Below, in pieces: positions 1 through 9,183 of a stretch of DNA of 64,000 nt. Within the stretch, counting starts at the first letter, position 1. The number at the start of each line of letters is the position of its first letter. The notes below the pieces were generated by a model. It was not told the origin of the DNA. It searched no databases and saw only the letters and a program-made list of their open reading frames with translations. The position numbers and the translations under genes are program-made. This stretch comes from Pontibacillus sp. HMF3514 (GTDB lineage Bacteria; Bacillota; Bacilli; Bacillales; BH030062), in the NCBI RefSeq assembly GCF_009858175.1, contig NZ_CP047393.1:2666001-2730000 (forward strand), given 5' to 3'.

Positions 1-1026
1 AATAAACCGACATCCAACATTTTCAGAATTTAGTGCATCATGAAATAGCTTAGCGTCATTAGGTTTTTCAAATTGAATACCAAATGCTATACCAACATGC
101 CCTTCATCATCAATACACTTCTGAAACTTTATATTAGGTAACTTTTCAGCTACCGCATCCATAATGTATTTACGACTTTTTTTAGTTGCATTGATTATAC
201 GATCAAGTTTCTTCCATTGTTCCACAAGGATTGCTCCTGTAATTTCACTCATACGATAATTTTGGCCAGCGAACGAACTTTGAATATCGCTTGACTCTAT
301 GTCAAACTTGTTTTTAATACCAGCTCGGAAACTTCCCTGATCATGGTAACGTACAATTCGTTCGAAGAGATTTTTATCCTTTGTTGCGATTGCGCCACCT
401 TCACCAGCAGTTAGTATTTTATTCATCTGGAAACTAAATACTCCAATATCCCCAATCGTGCCTTGGTGTCTTCCTTTATATTTAATTCCACACGACTGGG
501 CAACATCCTCAATCACATAAATGTTATGTTTTTTGGCAAATGCCATAATGGAATCCATGTCGTTTGGATTCCCTGATAAAGGTACTGCAATAATGGCTTT
601 CACCTCATCATCCATAACCCTCTCTAAATCATTCGGATCTAAATTCAAACTAGCATCAACATCTACAAATACCGGGACAGCATTAGCTGATATGACAGCC
701 CCAGCTGTAGCAATGAATGTAACACTCGGTACGATTACTTTATCTCCATAACCAACTCCTAATGCTTTAAGAGCGATGACGATGGCAGCAGTACATGAGG
801 ATACACCTAACACATAAGGTACTTCTAAATCTTTTGCCATCATTTCCTCAAGTTGATCGACAGTGTGCTGAACGTTCTCACCATAAAAACGAAAGGGGGA
901 TTGAGCCTTAATGACTTTATTAACCGCTTCTACTTCTTCTTCCCCCATCATCGTTGCCCCAGGGTAATCAGGTGGTAAAGGGTGATTGCGGACAGGGCAT
1001 CCACCTTCTATTGCTAACTTTCCCAT
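1..1026 (-). CDS. DegT/DnrJ/EryC1/StrS-family PLP aminotransferase (3' end outside window)
   Basis: The reading frame starts at ATG 1026 with an AAGGGG ribosome site and stays open to the window edge, so the C-terminus is missing. The N-terminus (MGKLAIEGGCPVR) and the order of motifs fit the DegT fold-type I sugar aminotransferases. An EDVAQSCG segment carries the Asp that binds the pyridine nitrogen of PLP. It is followed by SFQMNKILTAGEGG, whose Lys should form the Schiff base. The family transaminates keto-sugars or keto-cyclitols such as scyllo-inosose, usually with Glu or Gln as amino donor. It is the last visible gene of a leftward run containing four sugar dehydrogenases, which could supply its keto substrate. 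The exact substrate cannot be read from the sequence. Confidence 0.88.
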   Translation of the reverse strand, partial: MGKLAIEGGCPVRNHPLPPDYPGATMMGEEEVEAVNKVIKAQSPFRFYGENVQHTVDQLEEMMAKDLEVPYVLGVSSCTAAIVIALKALGVGYGDKVIVPSVTFIATAGAVISANAVPVFVDVDASLNLDPNDLERVMDDEVKAIIAVPLSGNPNDMDSIMAFAKKHNIYVIEDVAQSCGIKYKGRHQGTIGDIGVFSFQMNKILTAGEGGAIATKDKNLFERIVRYHDQGSFRAGIKNKFDIESSDIQSSFAGQNYRMSEITGAILVEQWKKLDRIINATKKSRKYIMDAVAEKLPNIKFQKCIDDEGHVGIAFGIQFEKPNDAKLFHDALNSENVGCRFI

Positions 1027-1207
1027 TGTTTCATCCCCTTAATGTTGATTAATATGGCTTTTACAAACCTATTTTATCTAGGATCTACACAACTAAAAGT
1101 ATATAACTCCTTCTCGACATTTCCACTCAATTCCTGCAATCAGCTAAATAGATTTTATTCTTTTATAGAATAGTTAATCCTACTAAGAATTCAATGGTGT
1201 AAGATAT

Positions 1208-3133
1208 TTAGATACCAGGCCAATATTCTAAAGAAGGCACATGCCATATACCACCTGGGTGCCCCAAGTGTTTATGAACATTTTCAGCAATACGATAACT
1301 ACTTGGTCGATCACCTACAAAAATTATTTGGGTTGGCCACAACATTCCCGCTAAATTTGGCAAGTCTGTATAACGTAAACTATTAATAATCTCTAAATGT
1401 TCAGTTGCTGGAACATCCTGAGATGCGGGTGGGTCTTTCAAAATAACTGCCGAAACGTTTGTGTCTAATAAAGCTGCATATAATACAGGTATGGTCATTT
1501 CACCTTCACCTGCAAGTATTATTTTATTCGAATCTACAGAATCCATAGACCTTAGCACTTCTATTCCTCGAAGTGTATCCCAAACTCTTATGGATGCAAT
1601 TGTTCTCCCTGTCAAAGCTGCAGAACGTCGAATATACCAATCTATGTCTGAACCCCACGATGATTTCCCTGTTCCTCTTGGATCGATCCTTGCTCTTAAG
1701 TAAGTAGCATTTAATCCGTCTAGCATTGAAGTAGTTTTGTTCAAATGATCTTTTGTACGTAGGTACATAACAGTAGGAGCTGGGGTGTTGCTATTCTTTT
1801 TATTTCCTTGTAGTTCCCCACAAATCCTAAAATCTTTTTCGGATTGGTAATCAAATTTCTGTACCCAATCCAAATTCCTTTCATAATATCTCTGTCTGAT
1901 ATTCATATCTAAATGAATACTTTCTTGAGGGAACGTTGCAAAACTCTCCTTTTGCAAATGATTAATTAGATTTAGTTTATTCATTTGATGTTCTTCACTA
2001 GATTGAATGTCTTCCTTTATCCGATTAGGAATAAACCAATCCTGTACCGTAGTTGATTCATCATTCGCTGGTGTCCTCTTGTTAAATACAAGTAAATCTT
2101 GTTCGTCTTCACGCCATTCGTCGACATCCGTTACTTTATCATCATGCTGTTCACCATTTCCCATCAAATGTTTTATAAACCAATGAAAAATTTCCTTTCG
2201 TGAATCAGAACTATAGGAGTGACGGCCTTCAAATTCAAAGAAGTGTAATAACTCTCCTTTACTTAATCTTTCATAAAAAGCCTTCAATCGTTTGCTTACA
2301 TATCTTACAGAGTTGATTTGAAAATGTTTATCCTCGTCTGGCGATACAATTAACACAGGACGTGGTGCCATCAGAGCAGATATCTCAATTAGGGATCTCC
2401 CATATGGGTTTGAAGGAAACACACAATCACAATGTGTATTAATTGTCTCTTCTCTTATATGTGATTCAATTGTTCCTGTACCGCAAGATGAAGCAATGAC
2501 CTTCACTCGATCATCTGCACAACCTGTCCACCAACTTATTGAACCTCCCCCCGATTGTCCAGTCATCCCAATTCTTTCAGAGTCTACTTGCTCCATTTCT
2601 GTTAATAAATCAATACCACGGATGGCATTCCAAACTTCAATTGCAGCTGGTGTATAGCCCTTACTAATCCAGTTATACATCCCGTGTGAATACGTGCCAT
2701 GATGAAGCCCCTTAACTTCTCCAAATTGAACCGTATCGATAATAAGTGTAATAAACCCAAGTTGGGCAAACTTTCTCCCATGTTCTTGATAATTTACTTT
2801 TTGTGTTCCAGAATGACCACATAAATAGACAATGGCAGGAACTGGACTATTTATACGATTAGGAATGTATAAGTTTGCAGCAACAAATAGATTCGGTAAG
2901 CTTTCAAAATATATCTTTTCTACACGGTATTCTTCCCGTTTTATTATCCCTGTTCTGTGCATATTTAGTGGCGTCCTCGGTTTATGTAAGTACGTATCTA
3001 TCCCAAGCATTTTGTGGTACTCTTTCTGCCTCTCTTTACGCCACTTAAACAAATCATCCTCTGTTTGAATATTTGGTAAGGGTTTTCTTGTAATCTCTTC
3101 TGCTTTTTGTATTAGATAATCAGAAATGTGCAT
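1208..3133 (-). CDS. Two-domain alpha/beta-hydrolase (acetyl-xylan-esterase/dienelactone-hydrolase-like), second domain degenerate
   Basis: A protein of about 641 aa with no signal peptide. The first hydrolase domain (roughly residues 80-325) has the nucleophile elbow GQSGGG (Ser about 195), an Asp in SPDED (about 267) and a His in EGRHS (about 306), so a complete Ser-Asp-His triad is visible. The second half repeats the same fold signature: VWNAIRGIDLL (169-179) recurs as VWDTLRGIEVL (518-528), but the elbow reads AGEGEM with Gly where Ser should be. The C-terminal copy is therefore probably not catalytic and may shape substrate binding. GTG 3136 and ATG 3133 are both possible starts after AGGTGGG; ATG is preferred. 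The gene lies 14 bp downstream of the dehydrogenase at 3151. A role in removing acyl or ester groups from a sugar is inference. Confidence 0.8.
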   Translation of the reverse strand: MHISDYLIQKAEEITRKPLPNIQTEDDLFKWRKERQKEYHKMLGIDTYLHKPRTPLNMHRTGIIKREEYRVEKIYFESLPNLFVAANLYIPNRINSPVPAIVYLCGHSGTQKVNYQEHGRKFAQLGFITLIIDTVQFGEVKGLHHGTYSHGMYNWISKGYTPAAIEVWNAIRGIDLLTEMEQVDSERIGMTGQSGGGSISWWTGCADDRVKVIASSCGTGTIESHIREETINTHCDCVFPSNPYGRSLIEISALMAPRPVLIVSPDEDKHFQINSVRYVSKRLKAFYERLSKGELLHFFEFEGRHSYSSDSRKEIFHWFIKHLMGNGEQHDDKVTDVDEWREDEQDLLVFNKRTPANDESTTVQDWFIPNRIKEDIQSSEEHQMNKLNLINHLQKESFATFPQESIHLDMNIRQRYYERNLDWVQKFDYQSEKDFRICGELQGNKKNSNTPAPTVMYLRTKDHLNKTTSMLDGLNATYLRARIDPRGTGKSSWGSDIDWYIRRSAALTGRTIASIRVWDTLRGIEVLRSMDSVDSNKIILAGEGEMTIPVLYAALLDTNVSAVILKDPPASQDVPATEHLEIINSLRYTDLPNLAGMLWPTQIIFVGDRPSSYRIAENVHKHLGHPGGIWHVPSLEYWPGI

Positions 3134-3150
3134 CACTTACACCCACCTAA

Positions 3151-4173
3151 CTAATTAAAATGGAGCTCCTTATTCTCCCTTGATGATTCGTAAGTTCCCA
3201 GAATAAGGTCGAGTGAATGCTTCCCGTCTTCCCCTGTGATCATTGGTTTTCGACCTTCTCTAACTGCTTGAGCCATATCTTGAATTTGAATTCGATGTCC
3301 ATCAGGAAAAACACTAAAGCTCTCAAATTCAGGAAGTTCGATATCTTGACCATTCATTTTCAAAGTCGTTATTTCATCATTTATGTAAATTAAGGTTCCA
3401 TTCTCCCCTAAAATCTCAATGCGCACGGTTTCATTAATATGGGCTGTTGTAGTCATTTCCATCACACCTATTGCACCATGCTCAAACTCTAGCAATGAAG
3501 CAGCAGTGTCTTCTACCTCTATGTCTCTTAAGAGTGTTCTCGATTTTCCGTATAAAGAAGAAACAGGTCCTGCCAACCACTGTAATAAATCAATGGTGTG
3601 AATCCCTTGATTCATCATTGCTCCTCCCCCATCATATTCCCAGGTTCCTCTCCAACCCGCACTATCGTAGTACTCCTGACTTCTGTAAATTTTCATATAA
3701 GCTGAACATAAACTTAATTTGCCTAATTTTCCTGACTGAATTAATTCACGAGCATAGTTCGCTTGTGGTGACATTCTTCTCGGGAAAACAGTAGCTAAAT
3801 GAACATGGTTTTCTTTACAAACTTGTATCATGTCTTCTACATCTTTAATTTGAATCGCCATTGGCTTTTCAACAAATACATGCTTTCCAGCCTTAGCAGC
3901 TAACTTTGTTTGTTCAGGATGGAGAGAGCTTGGTGTACATATATTGACGACATCTATGTTGTCTTGTTTTAATAATTCTTCTAAGCTACTATAAGCGTTA
4001 ACCCCATACAATTTCCCTTTTTCTTCTGCAAGTGTAGGTTTGATATCACATACTGCTACTAACTCTGCCTCGGGTACATGTTCAATTGATTTTAGGTGTG
4101 CTTCAGATATCGTTCCACAACCAACAACCGCAAATCTCGTTTTATTTTTCATATCCTGTTTCTTCCCTTCCAT
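3151..4173 (-). CDS. Gfo/Idh/MocA-family NAD(P)-dependent sugar dehydrogenase (A)
   Basis: A 340-aa oxidoreductase with an N-terminal Rossmann fold (VVGCGTIS, near residue 17) and a C-terminal Gfo/Idh alpha/beta domain. The diagnostic EKP motif (VFVEKPMAI) holds the catalytic Lys, and NQGIHTIDLLQWL carries the Asp/His pair of the active site. This is the most canonical of the four dehydrogenases in the cluster and resembles nucleotide-sugar or inositol dehydrogenases. ATG 4173 overlaps the stop of the upstream CapA-like gene (TAATG), suggesting coupled translation. An internal ATG at 4152 with nearby GGAAGGG and AGGA could be the true start. Members oxidise a ring hydroxyl to a ketone, which would feed the aminotransferase two genes downstream. 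Substrate unknown. Confidence 0.88.
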   Translation of the reverse strand: MEGKKQDMKNKTRFAVVGCGTISEAHLKSIEHVPEAELVAVCDIKPTLAEEKGKLYGVNAYSSLEELLKQDNIDVVNICTPSSLHPEQTKLAAKAGKHVFVEKPMAIQIKDVEDMIQVCKENHVHLATVFPRRMSPQANYARELIQSGKLGKLSLCSAYMKIYRSQEYYDSAGWRGTWEYDGGGAMMNQGIHTIDLLQWLAGPVSSLYGKSRTLLRDIEVEDTAASLLEFEHGAIGVMEMTTTAHINETVRIEILGENGTLIYINDEITTLKMNGQDIELPEFESFSVFPDGHRIQIQDMAQAVREGRKPMITGEDGKHSLDLILGTYESSRENKELHFN

Positions 4174-5384
4174 TAATAAATGATTGGCTTTTTCCAGTAT
4201 TGAACTAAATCCTTAGCCCAATTTGGTGCATTTCCCGTTTCACCTGTTGTTGCTCTCTTCAACGCACGTAAATAAAGTTCTCGATGTGCAGGCGTGAAAA
4301 ATATATTATGAAGCCAAGCCGCTCCTTTAATATCTTTGGTTTGCAAGAGATTTGCATTTTCTTTAAGTGCTTCAGCTATGGCATCTAATCCTACATCATC
4401 TACTACTGCATCCCAAACATTTGTTACTTTAGTATCGTCGCTTAAAATAGTAGACAGATATTGCAAATCTTTAAGAAACTGAGATTTTTCCTCACCTTTC
4501 ATTAATTCCAGTCCATACTGTTTAATTAAATATGGGGTTACGACCAATTGTTTAATTTTTCTATCTGATAGATCTAGATGTACCATGTATCCAGCATGAT
4601 GAAAATACTGTTCACTTTTCTGCCAAAACACGAAATTCCCTTGACTATATACAATTGGTACTCCATGATACATTTCTATTCCTTGTGGTACATGAGGGTG
4701 GTGACTGATCACAGCGTCGGCTCCTGCTTTAGCTAATTTTCTTAGATCCTTCGTTACATATAAGGGTGGAGAAGGAATATGCTCTCGACCTCCATGAAAA
4801 ATAACAAGAACAAGATCTGTCTTTTTCTTTAGTTCTCTTATTTGTTCAGTAGTTTTCTGTATATGTAAACCATGAACACCTGGTCCCCCATCTACAGAGC
4901 GGCATTCTTCTCCTTCTGCACAGTTTATAATGCCAACTGTTGTATCGTTAACATTCGTAATGAAAGGCTTTGCTGCCTCTTCACCTGATAATCCTGCCCC
5001 TGTAACTTGAATACCTGCGTTTTTTAATAAGTTGATCGTCTCGCTCAATCCTTCCCTTCCATAATCCATCGTATGATTATTGGCTAGGCACCCAATATGG
5101 AAAGGAACATGAGTTAAAGCTTGTATTGTTTTTTCACTACCTCTTAAATTTGGGCCACCTTTATGGATCGGCTCACCACGATTACCTAACGTAGTTTCAA
5201 CATTAACTATTGATAAATCACTAGTTTGAATAACAGGTAACAAATCACCGTATATACGAGTAGGATCATTTTCCATAATATATTCATATTGATCTCGTGG
5301 TGCCCAGTCTGAACATATCGTGATTCTAGTCGAGTCCTGTGACTCTACATTGTTTACTTTAATAATCCCTTTTTCCCATCTCAA
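4173..5384 (-). CDS. CapA-family (poly-gamma-glutamate capsule synthesis protein-like) metallophosphatase-fold protein
   Basis: A 403-aa protein with the CapA/PGA_cap signature: NVETTLG, LANNHTMD, FHGGREH, SHHPHVPQG and YSQGNFVF, the metal-binding motifs of the calcineurin-like fold. Classical CapA proteins in capsule operons have an N-terminal membrane segment. This one starts directly with MRWEKGIIKVNN and has neither a signal peptide nor a transmembrane helix, so it should be cytoplasmic. No capB or capC partners are present. The start is TTG 5384 with GAGGGG five bases upstream; no ATG is available before about residue 38. It sits inside a sugar dehydrogenase operon, so a phosphatase-like or ligase-accessory role on a sugar is more likely than capsule synthesis, but that is inference. 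Confidence 0.82.
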   Translation of the reverse strand: MRWEKGIIKVNNVESQDSTRITICSDWAPRDQYEYIMENDPTRIYGDLLPVIQTSDLSIVNVETTLGNRGEPIHKGGPNLRGSEKTIQALTHVPFHIGCLANNHTMDYGREGLSETINLLKNAGIQVTGAGLSGEEAAKPFITNVNDTTVGIINCAEGEECRSVDGGPGVHGLHIQKTTEQIRELKKKTDLVLVIFHGGREHIPSPPLYVTKDLRKLAKAGADAVISHHPHVPQGIEMYHGVPIVYSQGNFVFWQKSEQYFHHAGYMVHLDLSDRKIKQLVVTPYLIKQYGLELMKGEEKSQFLKDLQYLSTILSDDTKVTNVWDAVVDDVGLDAIAEALKENANLLQTKDIKGAAWLHNIFFTPAHRELYLRALKRATTGETGNAPNWAKDLVQYWKKPIIY

Positions 5385-5426
5385 TGTAACCCCTCATATT
5401 CCCAACAGTATTTACTAACTCCCCTG

Positions 5427-6425
5427 TTAATGGAACCGGTTCATGACTTTTACCTTTTCATCTGCCTCAATCGTGTGTTGAGTAGCCGTTAGAATATCAT
5501 CATGACTCAGTATAGATGACTCCCCTGCTAATCGATTTAAGAAATCCTCAGTAATGTTTAAGAAAGGTGAGTGTAGATTAACTTGTTTAAACTCCTCTTC
5601 ATTCGTCACTTTAAGCAGCAACTCTTCTTTACTAGCAAGAGGATCACCCTCTAGACGAAGTTCAACTATCCCCTTTGTTCCTGTTACAAATATCCGACAA
5701 TCTCCCCAGGTCCAACTTTTTTCTGGATTAAACCAATCCGCATATAAGTGGGCCAAAATGTTATCTTCCATTTGAATATGAAGAGATGAGGAATCATAAA
5801 AATCAGGATACTCTGGTAAAATATTTTTTGCCATATACCCATGAGCATCCAATACTTCTTTGCCTGTTAACCATCTCAATAAATCAAAATCGTGAATAAA
5901 TAAATCAATCACAATACCACCACATTGTTCTTTCGAAAAATGCCATAAAGGCCTTTTTTCAGGTGTTAATCGATGTGGCTTTCTCATTGAAATGTTAATA
6001 ACATCACCTAAATCTCCTTGATCTATCATTTCTTTTAACGTAAAGATAGAAGATCGAAATCTTTCAGTTAATAACATACCAACTTGAATATTTCCTCTTT
6101 TTATTACATCTTTTAACCTTTCTAACCCAACTCGATTTGTAGCAGCTGGTTTATCAAGCATCACATGCTTCCCATACTCTTCACACAATTCAATGACATC
6201 AATTTTTTTGTTGTTAATTTCAGCACAGCCAACAATTTCTATCGATTCTTCTAGTGCTTCTTCCATATCATTTAATAGCTTCACATCGTACTGTTGAGAT
6301 ACTGACTCGGCTAACTTTACGTTTTGTTTTTCATAAATGCCAACACATTCATGACCTAAATTAATCATTTCTTTTATGAAAATCCCTATATGTCCGTGTT
6401 GACATCCTATTATCGAAAATCTCAC
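5427..6425 (-). CDS. Gfo/Idh/MocA-family oxidoreductase (B)
   Basis: A 332-aa protein that starts at GTG 6425 with AAAGGAGTGA upstream. The dinucleotide-binding loop is atypical (IIGCQHGHIG rather than GxGxxG), but the later family motifs are present: VMLDKPAATN with the catalytic Lys and CGGIVIDLFIHDFDLLRWL with His and Asp. The Glu of the usual EKP motif is replaced by Asp, as in several subfamilies. It lies 42 bp upstream of the CapA-like gene and 94 bp downstream of dehydrogenase C, in the same orientation, so co-transcription is likely. It is a predicted sugar or cyclitol dehydrogenase; substrate unknown. Confidence 0.82.
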   Translation of the reverse strand: MRFSIIGCQHGHIGIFIKEMINLGHECVGIYEKQNVKLAESVSQQYDVKLLNDMEEALEESIEIVGCAEINNKKIDVIELCEEYGKHVMLDKPAATNRVGLERLKDVIKRGNIQVGMLLTERFRSSIFTLKEMIDQGDLGDVINISMRKPHRLTPEKRPLWHFSKEQCGGIVIDLFIHDFDLLRWLTGKEVLDAHGYMAKNILPEYPDFYDSSSLHIQMEDNILAHLYADWFNPEKSWTWGDCRIFVTGTKGIVELRLEGDPLASKEELLLKVTNEEEFKQVNLHSPFLNITEDFLNRLAGESSILSHDDILTATQHTIEADEKVKVMNRFH

Positions 6426-6519
6426 TTGGTCTCACTCCTTTTAAACGCATTCCTACAATCTCTTTAGTATTGAAAGCGGATTCAAAATTGTGTACAAAAT
6501 CCTCAAATTAGGTTCATCC

Positions 6520-7422
6520 TTATAACATAACGGTTTTTCCTGTTTCTCTACTTTCATTGGCCGCTTCAATAAAGCGGATAATTTCAATTGTTTCATTCGG
6601 AGAAATAGAAGCTTGCTTTTCTTTGAAAAACGTCATCACTTCCTCCATTAAACTAGCCGTGATAGGTTTTTCACATTCTCGAATATTGACAAAGTTTGAT
6701 GTCTTTTCACCATGAATGACTGCACCAAATTCTCGATTCCCTTTTCTGTTTCCTCTCACTGTTCCGATACGTCCATCCTTCCATACTCCAACTACATACT
6801 CATAATCCTCATTTGAGGTAGCTGTTACATGCTGACATCCTTGCCCCATGGTGAGATAAAGCATTTCAACAGAATGAATACCGTACCAATACAACCCAGC
6901 TTGCGTAGGTTCTAACGTTATTGGACCAAAACAATCAGCACCTATGATTGCTTCTCCTTGCTTTTCAGATAACATAACTTGTAAATTATCTAAATAACGT
7001 AAGGATGATGCGCTCATTAACGGAACTTCATACTCTTTCGCTAATTCAAACATTTTTTTTGCATGATCTGTACAAACAGCAAATGGTTTATCAATAAAAA
7101 CTGGCTTCTTATAAGAAACGATTTTCTCAAATTGCTCCAGATGAATTCTGCCATCTACTGTGGTAAGTAAGATAGCATCCGTTTGCTCAGCTACTTCTTC
7201 AATGGAATTTACAATTTTAATTCCATAGTTATTTTTTAGCGTTTCTGTAATCCCCTCAACCCTTCCATAGCTACGCTCAAAATCAGGAGATCCACCTGGA
7301 TACCCAATTACGACCTCTCCACCATGAACATAGTAATCTTGTTTAGAATCATTCAATAAGCTAACAAATCCCTCACAGTGAGATGTATCTAAACCGATCA
7401 TTCCAATTTTTAATTTTGACAT
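6520..7422 (-). CDS. Gfo/Idh/MocA-family oxidoreductase (C), short form
   Basis: At 300 aa it is shorter than typical Gfo/Idh proteins (330-400 aa). The N-terminal loop reads GMIGLDTSHCEGF, in which GLDTSH replaces the glycine-rich nucleotide-binding motif; I associate this variant with a poorly studied branch of the family. VFIDKPFAV supplies the catalytic Lys region and WYGIHSVEMLY a candidate His. The start ATG 7422 has an excellent AAGGAGGAG site. Given the altered loop it could be a dehydrogenase of altered cofactor preference or a non-redox relative. It belongs to the leftward cluster operon. Confidence 0.78.
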   Translation of the reverse strand: MSKLKIGMIGLDTSHCEGFVSLLNDSKQDYYVHGGEVVIGYPGGSPDFERSYGRVEGITETLKNNYGIKIVNSIEEVAEQTDAILLTTVDGRIHLEQFEKIVSYKKPVFIDKPFAVCTDHAKKMFELAKEYEVPLMSASSLRYLDNLQVMLSEKQGEAIIGADCFGPITLEPTQAGLYWYGIHSVEMLYLTMGQGCQHVTATSNEDYEYVVGVWKDGRIGTVRGNRKGNREFGAVIHGEKTSNFVNIRECEKPITASLMEEVMTFFKEKQASISPNETIEIIRFIEAANESRETGKTVML

Positions 7423-7557
7423 TTTCTTCTCCTCCTTTATTTTTGAATTACCCTGCTATATAAGTGGTTCTTTTAGGAATGCATGTTAAGATTCTAATAA
7501 ACAATTTTTCTATTCCTCCATAGTGGTATTAGCGGACAGAGGATATATATAAAGAAA

Positions 7558-7588
7558 GTAGGGCTAAAGGTAAAATACCACTCCCTAC
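7558..7588 (-). terminator. Weak hairpin downstream of dehydrogenase D
   Basis: Read on the minus strand, GTAGGG and CCCTAC pair around a long loop and are followed by TTTCTTT. It could partly end transcription of the 7620-8912 gene before the next gene. The stem is short and the U-tract imperfect, so this is only a candidate. Confidence 0.3.
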
Positions 7589-7619
7589 ACCTAAGCATCA
7601 CCTGATCTTTCCAATATAC

Positions 7620-8912
7620 TTATGAAAAAACACTCAGGGGTTCAATTGTTTTTGTTGATTGTTCTAACCTTGCTTGGTCAGCTCTGAAACCAATTAAATG
7701 GCCATAAATTGAATCTTCTAATGTTGTTGTGGATAAAGAAGGTTTTCTACCTTGCAAAACCTTCACAAAATCTTCAACCAATAATAAATCTCCCCCTCCA
7801 TGAGAATCCTTAACAACATCAACAACTATACGTTCTTCTATATATTCATGCCCCTTCTTTGCATTTGGACGTCTCAAGAGATAATACCCATCCTCCATGA
7901 CTCCATATATTTCACCTTTTGTCCCAATCAAATGGATTGTTCTACAAGGTTTAGAAGCACCGCCTACCATACTATGTGTCGCTGTAGAACCATCCTCGAA
8001 CTCTATTAATACGGATTGATGATCGACAACATCATTATCACAATGCCATACACATCTACCGTATGGATTATCTGTTCGTAAAGATTCTAACTTCTGTTCT
8101 ACGGTAGGGTTGGATATATGTTCAATAGATTTCCATGCATAAAAGGACCAAAGACCTTGCTCAATATAGTTTTTCTTTGATGAGTAAGGACAGGTTGATT
8201 CAATTTCACAGTCAACTAAACAACGCTTCCCCGCCCCATGAGGAGCCTTCTCTGGTCTGAAATGCATCAAGCTTCCAAAACTCGATACCTTTACTGGAGC
8301 TACTCCACCTTTCATCCAAGTTATAATGTCTAAATCATGACAGGATTTCGCCATTAACATCGTAGAATGACAATTCTTAAGACTATTCCATTTCCCACGA
8401 ACATAAGATACAGCCATATGGTGGTAACTAACATTTTCTTCAGTTTGAATGCTGATGATATCACCTATCTCATCATTAGCTACTCTCTTTTTAATGTTCG
8501 AATAAAAAGGTGAATGTCGTAACACATGACACACCATAACCTTACGACCATATTTTTTCGCTGTATTTAGAAGACGGTTTAACTGTTTCTCATTCGTACC
8601 AATTGGTTTTTCGAGTAGCAGGTCATAACCTGCTCTTAGGATAGGAAGAGAGGTTTTAATATGAATGTCATCCATTGTACCGTTAATGACTGCATCAGCT
8701 ATAGGATTTTCTTTTGCCAGTAACTCTTCTATACCCTTAAAACAATGTTCTTCTGGAATGTCATGCTCTGCTGCTGCATTAGACCTTCGTTTATCATCTG
8801 GCTCAACGACTCCAACAATTTTAAAATCCTGTGGATGCTGTAAGGCATATGATGCATAAATTAAACTCCTATGACCTGCCCCTACAATGATTGCTGTTAT
8901 CAGTTTGTTCAT
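7620..8912 (-). CDS. Gfo/Idh/MocA-family oxidoreductase (D) with cysteine-rich insertion
   Basis: A 430-aa protein, the largest dehydrogenase of the cluster and the first gene of the leftward run. It has IIVGAGHRSLIY in the Rossmann domain, LLLEKPIGTN with the catalytic Lys, and LMAKSCHDLDIITWM with Lys, Cys, His and Asp near the active site. It then carries an insertion with several Cys (CLVDCEIESTCPYS, later GRCVWHCDNDVVDHQ), which marks a Gfo subfamily I remember as common in Paenibacillus-type sugar clusters; those cysteines could bind a metal. ATG 8912 follows AAGGGGGG at about 11 bases. The 271-bp gap to the divergent SIS gene is the probable shared control region. Substrate unknown. 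Confidence 0.83.
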   Translation of the reverse strand: MNKLITAIIVGAGHRSLIYASYALQHPQDFKIVGVVEPDDKRRSNAAAEHDIPEEHCFKGIEELLAKENPIADAVINGTMDDIHIKTSLPILRAGYDLLLEKPIGTNEKQLNRLLNTAKKYGRKVMVCHVLRHSPFYSNIKKRVANDEIGDIISIQTEENVSYHHMAVSYVRGKWNSLKNCHSTMLMAKSCHDLDIITWMKGGVAPVKVSSFGSLMHFRPEKAPHGAGKRCLVDCEIESTCPYSSKKNYIEQGLWSFYAWKSIEHISNPTVEQKLESLRTDNPYGRCVWHCDNDVVDHQSVLIEFEDGSTATHSMVGGASKPCRTIHLIGTKGEIYGVMEDGYYLLRRPNAKKGHEYIEERIVVDVVKDSHGGGDLLLVEDFVKVLQGRKPSLSTTTLEDSIYGHLIGFRADQARLEQSTKTIEPLSVFS

Positions 8913-9122
8913 TTATGTTCATACCCCCCTTACAAGAAGTGGATAAACAGTAATTTAAGTTAAATATTATTCATTACTTAATTAAAGTTTATGAAAGGTG
9001 TTATATATAGACAACGTCCTTTTTGTGTCTTTAAATGCGGCGAAAGCAACCTTCCTCATTAGCTAGCGTATCAATGTCCGAAAAGGGTGATTATTTCGAA
9101 AATAGATTGATGTTTCTAATCA

Positions 9123-9151
9123 TTAAGTGATATCTTTTAAACAGTTATACT
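9123..9151 (+). promoter_or_regulatory. Candidate sigma-A promoter of the SIS-domain operon
   Basis: TTAAGT at 9123-9128 and TATACT at 9146-9151 are 17 bp apart, and a strong AGGAGG site at 9170-9175 leads to ATG 9184. The -10 box matches 5 of 6 consensus bases and the -35 only 3 of 6, so an activator may be needed. I found no convincing catabolite (cre) site in the 8913-9183 divergent region. Confidence 0.45.
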
Positions 9152-9183
9152 GACGCATTTTACAATATTAGGAGGTACTAAAA

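Noticed and set aside
8913-9183. Catabolite-repression (cre) site in the divergent promoter region
   Set aside because: The best candidate around 9037-9050 (TGC...CG...CA) has the wrong spacing between half-sites.
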